Of a stretch of 15,260 nt of DNA, positions 1-6,160 are shown in pieces (the stretch's first letter is position 1; each line of letters begins with the position of its first letter). Under the pieces are notes generated by a model, which did not search any database, was not told where the DNA came from, and saw only the letters and a list, made by a program, of their open reading frames with translations. The DNA lies in NCBI GenBank assembly GCA_964393895.1, contig CAYMWP010000114.1, forward strand, positions 1 to 15,260. The letters run 5' to 3'. The stretch comes from B4-G1 sp964393895 (lineage in GTDB: Bacteria > Chloroflexota > Anaerolineae > B4-G1). Both the position numbers and the translations under genes were made by a program.

Positions 1-55
1 CCAACTGGAACAGCGATGGAAAGCGCTACCGCCGCTCGACAGCTCGTAGCAACTT

Positions 56-469
56 ATGCGCTATTGCGCCCAGGCCTTTGAGTGGGTGGGGATGCCGGAG
101 GGGCAGTATCACCTGGCGATGGCGACGCTCTACCTGGCAACCGCCCCCAAGTCCAACTCGGCCGGGGCCTACTGGAAAGCGTTGGCGGAGGTCAAGGAGC
201 ACGACGCCGGGCCGGTGCCCATCTACTTGCGTGACAAGGCCGACACCTTCCGCGGCGAGTTGCGCGAGCACTACAAGCAGACGCTGGGTGAGCACCAGGC
301 GTACAAATACCCCCACGATTATCCCGAGGGCTGGGTGGAACAACGCTATCTGCCGGAGGGGGTCGAGGCGGGATGGTTCCGTCCCAAGAGGCGCGGCTAC
401 GAGCGGGACATCATCGAGCGGTTGGAAAAATGGAAGAGTGAAACGTCAAACGTGAAACGTGAAACGTAA
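56..469 (+). CDS. rarA: RarA/MgsA-type replication-associated ATPase, C-terminal part only
   Basis: The 137 residues read as the C-terminal tetramerisation region of RarA (MgsA, related to eukaryotic WRNIP1), a AAA+ ATPase that acts at stalled replication forks. Recognisable segments are EWVGMPEGQYHLAMATLYLA, the APKSNSAGAYWKAL stretch, and YKYPHDYPEGWVEQRYLPEG near residues 83-102, all typical of this domain. The AAA+ core with Walker A and B motifs is not in the window. In the same frame a TAG stop lies at 47-49, only two codons before the ATG at 56, and none of the three frames of bases 1-55 gives the expected upstream RarA sequence. The gene is therefore either broken 5' of this point (frameshift or nonsense change), a genuine short stand-alone C-terminal domain, or affected by an assembly error. 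No ribosome binding site is evident before the ATG. Family assignment is firm; integrity is not. Converges on selB with 19 nt between the two stop codons. Confidence 0.75.
   Translation: MRYCAQAFEWVGMPEGQYHLAMATLYLATAPKSNSAGAYWKALAEVKEHDAGPVPIYLRDKADTFRGELREHYKQTLGEHQAYKYPHDYPEGWVEQRYLPEGVEAGWFRPKRRGYERDIIERLEKWKSETSNVKRET
441..468. repeat. Four tandem 7-bp units (AAACGTN)
   Basis: Units AAACGTC, AAACGTG, AAACGTG and AAACGTA run head to tail. They encode the last residues of the RarA reading frame, and the stop codon at 467-469 uses the last two bases of the fourth unit, so the tail of the protein is repeat-derived. Confidence 0.8.
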
Positions 470-496
470 ACCCTCGCGCTTCTGCGCATTACGTTT
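462..496. repeat. Inverted repeat holding both converging stop codons
   Basis: AAACGTAA (462-469) is the exact reverse complement of TTACGTTT (489-496). A second small stem GCGC-ttct-GCGC (476-487) lies inside the loop. The TAA of the upstream + gene is in the left arm and the TAA of selB (-) is in the right arm. No long T-run follows on either strand, so calling it a bidirectional terminator would be a guess. Confidence 0.5.
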
Positions 497-2441
497 TACG
501 CATTACTCTCTCATCCCCCACACGCTTTGTCATTCCTATTTCGTCCAGGTGTTCCAGGAGCGCCTGCGCGTACCTGCGGCTGGTTTCTAACATATCCCGT
601 GTCTGGGCCAGCGTGATGCTTCCCTCGCGTTCAATGTGGGCGCGGACGCGGGCCACCATCCCCTCGTAGGTCTGAGGCAAAAAGAGAACCTCTGGCGAGA
701 CCTGCACCAGATCGCCCCGATTCACCAACACACCCAGCACCTCTTCTCCCACTGCGGCAATGCTCTCCTTGACCGAAGGCGGGGTATAGGGCTGGCGGCG
801 GAAATGGGCCAGCAGTGTGTCCACTTGCCTCTGCTGGTCGGCGTCGAGCCGCACCTGGTGGGATGGGAGCCGCACGGTGGCCCCCTCGTCGGCGACGAGG
901 TCCTCGGCGACGGCGCGGGCCATCACGGCGTTAAAGAGCTTGGGCTCCAGTTTGAGCTTGCTGCGCAGGGCCTCGCGCCCCATTCCCACCCGCAACGGGA
1001 AGCGCCGGTGATGGTCGGCAAGCCCGTCAGAGAGGCGGTCAACCAGCGCATCCCACCAGGAACGGGACGCGAGCAACTGATTAGAAACCTCTTCCTGGCG
1101 GGCATCTAGCAGCACCGCATCCCCTTCATCCAACAGTTGCGCCAGCGCATCGGGGGCGGCGTCGCCCAGGTTACTGGCGGGGAGCAGGTCGCGGGCGAGG
1201 GTGGGACCTCGCCGTTCCAGGGTTTGCAGCAATATCTCGGCCGGGCTGCCCCGGGCCAGCGTCTCCAAACGGGCGATCACGTCCGGGCGGAAGCGGCGGT
1301 GCTTGCGGCCCGGATTGGGGTCAACGACGACGCCCCCTCCCAGGGTCGCGGGGGGCGATGGACGGCGGACGATGAAGCGATCTCCTTTGACCAGTGGGAC
1401 CGGCTCCTGAAGGCGCAATTGGGCCCAGCCGGTCTGTCCCGGGGAGAGCGTTCTCTCGCCCAGTATTCGCGCACGGGCCACCGTCTCGGCCGCGCCAGAG
1501 AAGAACTTGAGTTGGGCGTTGTGGCGCAGCGGCCGATGGGCCTGTCCCGACCCCGATTGTAGGGCCTGCCCTGAGCCTTGTCGAAGGGTGTCGGGCAGGT
1601 AGCGCAACTGGACGTCTACCAGCACCGTGGGACGTAGCCAGCCGGGAATGGTGACGACGTCGCCGCGCGCCAGCTCGGCTTTGCTCACGCCGGTGAGATT
1701 CATCGCCACCCGGCTGCCCGGCGTCACCCGCTCGACCTTTTGTTTGTGAGTCTGAAGCCCGCGCACGCGCCCCTTTAGCCCTCGCGGCAGTATTTCGACC
1801 TCTTGGCCCACCTCGAAGCAGCCATCGGCGAGCGTGCCGGTGACGACGGTGCCAAAGCCGCTGATGCTAAAGACGCGGTCTACCGGCAGGCGGGGGCGCC
1901 CCCGGTCGCGGCGCGGTTCGACCTGGGCCAGCATCTCTTGCAAGGCGGCCGTCAGTTCGTCCAGCCCCTGCCCGGTGCGGGCGGAGACGGGGACGATGAC
2001 CGCGCCTTCCAGCGCCGTCCCCTCCAGTGTCTCGGAGACGTCGGAGGCGACCAGCTCGACCCATTCCTCGCCCTCGGCCATGCTTTCGAGCACGTCCAGC
2101 TTGGTCAGGGCGATGACCCCCCGGTCAACCCCCAGCAGATCGAGGATGGCCAGGTGCTCGCGGGTCTGCGGCATCACGCCCTCGTCGGCGGCGACGATGA
2201 AAAGAGCGGCGTCAATGCCGCCCACGCCGGCCAGCATATTCTCGATAAAGTCCCGGTGCCCCGGCACGTCCACGATGCCGACCGAGTCGCCGTTGGGGAG
2301 CGTGAGCCAGGCGAACCCCAAATCTATCGTCATCTCGCGCTCTTTCTCCTCGCGCAACCGGTCGGGGTCAATGCCGGTAAGGGCGTGGACGAGGGTTGAT
2401 TTGCCGTGATCTACGTGGCCCGCCGTGCCGATGACGTGCAT
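489..2441 (-). CDS. selB: Selenocysteine-specific translation elongation factor SelB
   Basis: SelB is the EF-Tu-like GTPase that delivers Sec-tRNA(Sec) to UGA codons marked by a SECIS element. The 650-residue protein starts MHVIGTAGHVDHGKST, giving G1 at residues 8-15 (GHVDHGKS), G3 DVPGH at 58-62 and G4 TKLD at 113-116. Beta-barrel domains follow, and the C-terminal third should be the winged-helix array that reads SECIS RNA (family knowledge). The start at 2441 was chosen because it opens directly into the GTPase fold and is preceded by AGGAG; a longer in-frame version to 2609 would overlap the coiled-coil gene by about 150 nt. The coiled-coil gene stop is 10 nt upstream, implying an operon. 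Oddity: residues 285-302 (TLRQGSGQALQSGSGQAH) interrupt the normal run LRYLPD-RPLRHN and come from a nucleotide repeat. The last residues (VMRKT) fall in the inverted repeat shared with the converging gene. Its presence implies a selenoprotein repertoire; no tRNA(Sec) or selA is in the window. Confidence 0.95.
   Translation of the reverse strand: MHVIGTAGHVDHGKSTLVHALTGIDPDRLREEKEREMTIDLGFAWLTLPNGDSVGIVDVPGHRDFIENMLAGVGGIDAALFIVAADEGVMPQTREHLAILDLLGVDRGVIALTKLDVLESMAEGEEWVELVASDVSETLEGTALEGAVIVPVSARTGQGLDELTAALQEMLAQVEPRRDRGRPRLPVDRVFSISGFGTVVTGTLADGCFEVGQEVEILPRGLKGRVRGLQTHKQKVERVTPGSRVAMNLTGVSKAELARGDVVTIPGWLRPTVLVDVQLRYLPDTLRQGSGQALQSGSGQAHRPLRHNAQLKFFSGAAETVARARILGERTLSPGQTGWAQLRLQEPVPLVKGDRFIVRRPSPPATLGGGVVVDPNPGRKHRRFRPDVIARLETLARGSPAEILLQTLERRGPTLARDLLPASNLGDAAPDALAQLLDEGDAVLLDARQEEVSNQLLASRSWWDALVDRLSDGLADHHRRFPLRVGMGREALRSKLKLEPKLFNAVMARAVAEDLVADEGATVRLPSHQVRLDADQQRQVDTLLAHFRRQPYTPPSVKESIAAVGEEVLGVLVNRGDLVQVSPEVLFLPQTYEGMVARVRAHIEREGSITLAQTRDMLETSRRYAQALLEHLDEIGMTKRVGDERVMRKT
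1536..1589 (-). repeat. 54-bp repeat-derived in-frame insertion in selB
   Basis: Read on the coding strand, the segment holds two diverged copies of a unit ending SGQA: CAAGGCTCAGGGCAGGCCC and a similar TCGGGGTCGGGACAGGCCC. The first is preceded by CCCTTCGACAAGG, giving the CTTCGACAAGGCTCAGG motif that I know as a small dispersed repeat in several bacterial phyla (recall, not searched). It keeps the frame open (18 codons) and lies between the SelB motifs LRYLPD and RPLRHN. Confidence 0.7.
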
Positions 2442-2451
2442 ACTCTCTCTC

Positions 2452-3663
2452 CTATGCCTCGCCGCGCAGGGCTTGGCGCGCCTGGGTAAATGTGTGTTCC
2501 GCCCGCTCGACCGCGTCTTGTACGCTCTCCAAGTCGCGGTGCGCGTCCATGCGGCGGATGTCGAACAGGCTCTCGATCTGGGTCTGGTGGATGCCGGTCT
2601 GTGTTTCAAGTCGCCCGATCCGCTGGACGTGTTCCTGGTTCACATCTTTCTGTTCCCGCCACTGCTCGTCCACCGCGACCTGCCGTTTTTTCAGCTCCTT
2701 GTCCTGCCCCGCCTGCCATTCCTCCCACTGTCGCTTGACCCGGTCCTCAGCCAGCCGCTGCATCTCGGCCACCTCGTTCTGCCGCTTCTCCTGCCGCGCC
2801 TGGAAACCTTCCAACTTTTCCAGCCCCCGCTTGGTGAGTTGATATTGTTCCACAAAGCGCTGGGTCTGCGCCCGCCATTCTTCCATTTCCTGACGAACGT
2901 GCTCCGCCTGGCCCATATACTTTTTGACCGCCTGCTCGCGGCGGAACTCGGCCACGCGCATCTCTTCGAGCGGTTTCTCGAATCCCTTGATCTGGCTGAC
3001 GGCCTCGTCAATGCGCGGTTTGTATTTTTGGATATTCTCTTCCAAAAGCGGGAGTTTTGTCGCCTGAGCCTCAACTCTCTTGCGCAGCGTGGTCGTCTCT
3101 TGCTCCAGTTCAGCGATGCGGCGATTGTCGGCGCGGCGCTGCTCCTCCAGGTAGGTGACGGCCTGCACGCGGTCGTCGGAGCGTTTGCTCAGATCGGCGA
3201 CGGTGGACTCCAATCGCTGGATGGCCTCGTTGAGCCGCTGCTCCTCGGCCTGGCGAGTCTTGATCTCTTCGTCGTGGCGAGCTAGAACTTGGGTCCTTTT
3301 ATCCAGTTGGCCCAACTGGTCGACCACCCCTTTCATCTCGATTTGGCGCAGCCGGGCGGATTCCGCTCGCTCTTTCTTCCACGCCTCTTCACGCTGCTCG
3401 AGCAAAAAGACCATCTCGTTCTTGTAACTGGCTACCGTCTGCTCAAAACCGGTCACTTGCGAGATCAAGCTTTGGACGCCAGATAGCGTGGTCTGCAAGT
3501 CCTGTATCTGGGCCGTCTGTTGGGACAGTTGTTCGTCCTGGCTCTTGGTTTGCTCCTGCAGCACAGCGATGATGGCCTTGTCCTTGCGGCGCTCTTCCTC
3601 CAAAAACCTGATCATCTGTGTCGCCTGGCTCAACTCTAGCGTTTGGGTCACGTCCATTGCCAT
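2452..3663 (-). CDS. Long coiled-coil protein of unknown function, upstream partner of selB
   Basis: A 403-residue, highly charged (E, Q, K, R) protein with almost continuous heptad-like character from about residue 10 to the end and very few prolines or glycines. No signal peptide, membrane segment, Walker motif or catalytic signature is visible, so it is probably a cytoplasmic rod. I do not recognise the family; SMC-like resemblance would be only compositional. The ATG at 3663 is preferred because AGGGGGG lies 5 nt upstream; an in-frame GTG at 3669 and an ATG at 3657 are alternatives. Its TAG stop lies 10 nt before the selB ATG and overlaps the region of the selB ribosome binding site, so the two are probably co-transcribed and perhaps translationally coupled. 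A promoter is visible 40 nt upstream of the start. A link with selenocysteine decoding is suggested only by position. Confidence 0.85.
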   Translation of the reverse strand: MAMDVTQTLELSQATQMIRFLEEERRKDKAIIAVLQEQTKSQDEQLSQQTAQIQDLQTTLSGVQSLISQVTGFEQTVASYKNEMVFLLEQREEAWKKERAESARLRQIEMKGVVDQLGQLDKRTQVLARHDEEIKTRQAEEQRLNEAIQRLESTVADLSKRSDDRVQAVTYLEEQRRADNRRIAELEQETTTLRKRVEAQATKLPLLEENIQKYKPRIDEAVSQIKGFEKPLEEMRVAEFRREQAVKKYMGQAEHVRQEMEEWRAQTQRFVEQYQLTKRGLEKLEGFQARQEKRQNEVAEMQRLAEDRVKRQWEEWQAGQDKELKKRQVAVDEQWREQKDVNQEHVQRIGRLETQTGIHQTQIESLFDIRRMDAHRDLESVQDAVERAEHTFTQARQALRGEA

Positions 3664-3702
3664 AATCACCCCCCTGGTTTATCGTGGATGTCAAGACGAT
3701 AC

Positions 3703-3732
3703 GATTATATCATCATTCATCATCACAGGCAA
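3703..3732 (-). promoter_or_regulatory. Sigma70-type promoter for the coiled-coil-selB operon
   Basis: On the minus strand TTGCCT (3732-3727) is followed after 18 nt by a perfect TATAAT (3708-3703). The predicted start of transcription leaves a leader of about 35 nt before the ATG at 3663. Sequence match only. Confidence 0.6.
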
Positions 3733-3735
3733 CGG

Positions 3736-3763
3736 TTGACAGGCTGTCGTGGGCCGCTATAAT
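3736..3763 (+). promoter_or_regulatory. Consensus sigma70-type promoter reading toward the glycosyltransferase
   Basis: TTGACA (3736-3741) and TATAAT (3758-3763) are both perfect consensus hexamers with a 16-nt spacer. The -35 box sits 3 nt from the -35 box of the opposite-strand promoter, giving a compact divergent pair. The leader to the ATG at 4040 would be about 270 nt and contains a palindrome and a mobile element. Confidence 0.7.
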
Positions 3764-3818
3764 AATCGCCAGTTTGCCCATTGTTCATTGTTAATTGGTC
3801 TCTTCTCAAAAAGTTGGG

Positions 3819-3837
3819 GGCGGAATGCCATTCCGCC
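3819..3837. repeat. 19-bp perfect palindrome
   Basis: GGCGGAATG-C-CATTCCGCC is a perfect inverted repeat with a 1-nt centre. It lies in the leader of the glycosyltransferase, 26 bp before the mobile element. It resembles small REP-type palindromes; it has no following T-run, so it is not called a terminator. Confidence 0.6.
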
Positions 3838-3845
3838 TTACATTA

Positions 3846-3859
3846 CCCCGGTTTATTGA
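3846..3859. repeat. 14-bp direct repeat, copy 1 (CCCCGGTTTATTGA)
   Basis: The same 14 bases recur at 5333-5346 in the same orientation, on the other side of the glycosyltransferase gene. The end of this copy overlaps the left target-site duplication of the adjacent mobile element. Confidence 0.6.
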
Positions 3860-3862
3860 GAT

Positions 3863-4007
3863 GAGTGTGTTTCAAATGAGTTGGGTAAGACCTCGGAGGT
3901 CTAATGAGATGTGTTTAGGCTCAAAAACTGCCCGAATCGGCGGTTTTGGGCGAGCACAAGCTCGACAGAGACCTCGGAGGTCTAGGGTCTCTAAACGAAA
4001 CACACCC
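3863..4007 (-). mobile_element. MITE-like element, long form (copy A), 145 bp
   Basis: The ends are GAGTGTGTTTC (3863-3873) and GAAACACACCC (3997-4007), inverted with one mismatch. Flanks TATTGAGAT at 3854-3862 and 4008-4016 are a perfect 9-bp direct repeat, read as a target-site duplication; identity extends two more bases (GA) if the left border is moved. The palindromic core AGACCTCGGAGGTCT occurs twice (3888-3902 and 3969-3983), separated by 66 bp that itself holds an imperfect hairpin around AAAACTGCCCGA / TCGGCGGTTTT. The outer halves match copies B and C in opposite orientation. There is no open reading frame of its own, so it is non-autonomous. It sits in the leader of the glycosyltransferase, its right duplication ending 23 nt before the ATG. 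Confidence 0.85.
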
Positions 4008-4039
4008 TATTGAGATGATACGTCAATTGTTTGTTGCTC

Positions 4040-5155
<1,116 letters not shown>

Positions 5156-5209
5156 ACCATGTTTACCCTGAACGACGAAAACACTCCGTTCGGCTGTCAG
5201 CGCAGCGGC

Positions 5210-5251
5210 GTCTCCCGACCGCCGCCGGATGGATTGGGCTCGGTCGGAGAC
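5210..5251. repeat. Imperfect inverted repeat downstream of the glycosyltransferase
   Basis: GTCTCCCGACCG (5210-5221) pairs with CGGTCGGAGAC (5241-5251) apart from one unpaired base, with a 19-nt loop. There is no T-run. Part of the 264-nt gap 5156-5419, in which no gene is visible. Confidence 0.45.
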
Positions 5252-5275
5252 CTCGCCCAACGACGGAGTCAGAGC

Positions 5276-5321
5276 AGAAACCAGGTTTTTCCGTAAGCAA
5301 CGCGACAAAAACCTGGTTTCT
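5276..5321. repeat. 15-bp perfect inverted repeat with 16-nt loop
   Basis: AGAAACCAGGTTTTT (5276-5290) is the exact reverse complement of AAAAACCTGGTTTCT (5307-5321). The left arm ends in five T and the right arm starts with five A, so this is not a classical intrinsic terminator. It is more like a REP or MITE remnant, although a stem in the RNA could still end or stabilise the glycosyltransferase transcript. No flanking target duplication was found. Confidence 0.7.
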
Positions 5322-5332
5322 CACCGGCCAAT

Positions 5333-5346
5333 CCCCGGTTTATTGA
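5333..5346. repeat. 14-bp direct repeat, copy 2 (CCCCGGTTTATTGA)
   Basis: Identical to 3846-3859 and in the same orientation. Together they bracket the mobile element, the glycosyltransferase and the 15-bp inverted repeat, a segment of about 1.5 kb. Confidence 0.6.
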
Positions 5347-5370
5347 TAAGACACCTTCTCAACAGTCCAG

Positions 5371-5399
5371 TTGCTTCCCTCCCCCGATGATGCTATAAT
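5371..5399 (+). promoter_or_regulatory. Sigma70-type promoter of the gatC operon
   Basis: TTGCTT (5371-5376), a 17-nt spacer and a perfect TATAAT (5394-5399). The expected transcription start is about 7 nt downstream, just before the AGGAG ribosome binding site (5409-5413) of gatC, so the leader is very short. It is the only clear promoter seen before the eight-gene + strand cluster. Confidence 0.75.
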
Positions 5400-5419
5400 C
5401 CCCGTACTAGGAGCGCCCG

Positions 5420-5707
5420 ATGAAACTGAGCCTGAACCAGGTCGAACATATCGCCGCACTGGCGCGGCTGGCCTTGAGTGACGAAGAAAAAGCTCTCTAC
5501 CAGGAGCAGCTTTCGGCCATCCTGGCTCATTTCGAGCGGTTGCAGGAACTAGACACCGAGGCCATCTCCCCCACGGCGACCGTCCTGCCGCTGCGCAACG
5601 TGATGCGCGACGACGAGACCGCCCCCTCCTCCCCCCGCGAGGATATCCTGGCCAACGCCCCCGCCGCCGAGGAGGGCTGCTTCAAGGTTGCGGCGGTGTT
5701 GGATTAA
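5420..5707 (+). CDS. gatC: Asp-tRNA(Asn)/Glu-tRNA(Gln) amidotransferase subunit C
   Basis: GatC is the small linker subunit of GatCAB, which converts Glu-tRNA(Gln) and/or Asp-tRNA(Asn) to the amide form and stabilises GatA on GatB. The 95-residue protein has the typical layout: N-terminal helices with VEHIAALARLALSDEEK and LSAILAHFERLQELDT, then the extended C-terminal belt with PLRNVMRDDE and a final FKVAAVLD. Length is normal. The ATG is preceded by AGGAG with a 6-nt spacer. It is first in a + strand operon, but hicBA separates it from gatA. GatB is not in the window. Confidence 0.95.
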   Translation: MKLSLNQVEHIAALARLALSDEEKALYQEQLSAILAHFERLQELDTEAISPTATVLPLRNVMRDDETAPSSPREDILANAPAAEEGCFKVAAVLD

Positions 5708-5749
5708 GGCACATAGAAACGGCCGTTGCCTATATTTGAGGAGAACCAA

Positions 5750-5971
5750 ATGGCAAACAAGTTTACCGCAGTGTTTGAGCAAGTTGGCGAATGGTGGATT
5801 GGGTACGTCGAGGAATTGCCCGGCGCAAACACCCAGGGCAGAACGTTGGAGGAGACGCGCGACAATCTAAAAGAGGCTGTACAACTGATCATCGAGGCAA
5901 ACCGAGAGTTAGCGCGGCGCGAATCCGCGGGAGGACAGGTCATTCGTGAAGAGTTATTCGTGGCAGTGTAA
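5750..5971 (+). CDS. hicB: HicB-family antitoxin
   Basis: A 73-residue protein with the partial RNase H-like HicB fold: FTAVFEQVGEWWIGYVEELP, GANTQGRTLEETRDNL and KEAVQLIIEANRE are the signature strands and helix. In the family, HicB binds and blocks the HicA mRNA interferase and may autoregulate. No C-terminal helix-turn-helix or ribbon-helix-helix domain is present, so DNA binding by this short form is doubtful. The ATG at 5750 has AGGAG six nt upstream; an in-frame upstream extension to 5726 lacks such a site. It lies 42 nt after gatC, and its TAA overlaps the hicA ATG (TAATG). The order antitoxin then toxin is the reverse of the E. coli hicAB locus but is common. Reading frame intact. Confidence 0.9.
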   Translation: MANKFTAVFEQVGEWWIGYVEELPGANTQGRTLEETRDNLKEAVQLIIEANRELARRESAGGQVIREELFVAV

Positions 5972-6158
5972 TGAAGCGTCGCGCACTGCTAAAGCACCTC
6001 AGGCAATATGGCTGCGAGTTGCTGCGCGAAGGCTCCCGCCATTCAATCTACTGGAATCCTGCCAATAGAAGGACACCTCTGTGCCACGCCATAGGGAAAT
6101 TATTGTAGACAAACTCGCAATCAAGATCTGCAAGGACCTCGACATCCCCAGGCCCTGA
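5971..6158 (+). pseudogene. hicA: HicA-family mRNA interferase toxin, frameshifted
   Basis: HicA is a small dsRBD-like ribonuclease that cleaves mRNA. Frame 1 from the ATG at 5971 reads MKRRALLKHLRQYGCELLRE, then GSRHSIYWNPANRR with the catalytic histidine (H24), but then departs and stops at 6106-6108 after 45 residues. Shifting frame near 6073 restores the canonical tail TSVPRHREIIVDKLAIKICK and DLDIPRP with a TGA at 6156-6158. The disruption fits a 2-nt AC duplication in GGACACCT (6071-6078), where GGACCT would give RRTSVPRH and a 61-residue protein of normal length. Either the toxin is inactivated in this strain, or the bases are a sequencing error, or, least likely, a recoding event is used. 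The intact downstream half argues that the change is recent. The restored stop lies 2 nt before the gatA ATG. Confidence 0.85.
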
Positions 6159-6160
6159 AT

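Noticed and set aside
441..468. Tandem 7-mers as a CRISPR array
   Set aside because: Units are 7 bp with no spacers and no cas genes nearby.
1803..2399. Long open frames on + opposite selB
   Set aside because: Shadows of a strongly conserved selB GTPase region on the minus strand.
2442..2609. Longer N-terminus for SelB
   Set aside because: It would overlap the upstream coiled-coil gene and precede the canonical MHVIGTAGHVDHGKS start, which has its own ribosome binding site.
2425..3285. 286-codon open frame on + opposite the coiled-coil gene
   Set aside because: Its leucine- and phenylalanine-rich translation is the mirror of E/Q/K-rich codons on the minus strand; no family resemblance or ribosome binding site.
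3795..4013. 72-codon open frame in the glycosyltransferase leader
   Set aside because: It runs through a palindrome and the MITE; translation has no family resemblance.
3864..4018. 11-bp target duplication (TATTGAGATGA) for copy A
   Set aside because: The match extends to 11 bp only by placing two element bases in the flank. The element ends set by copies B and C, and their 9-bp duplications, favour 9 bp.
5240..5265. Degenerate fourth MITE copy (GAGACCTCGCCCAAC resembles part of the element)
   Set aside because: Only a short fragment matches, with no inverted ends and no target duplication.
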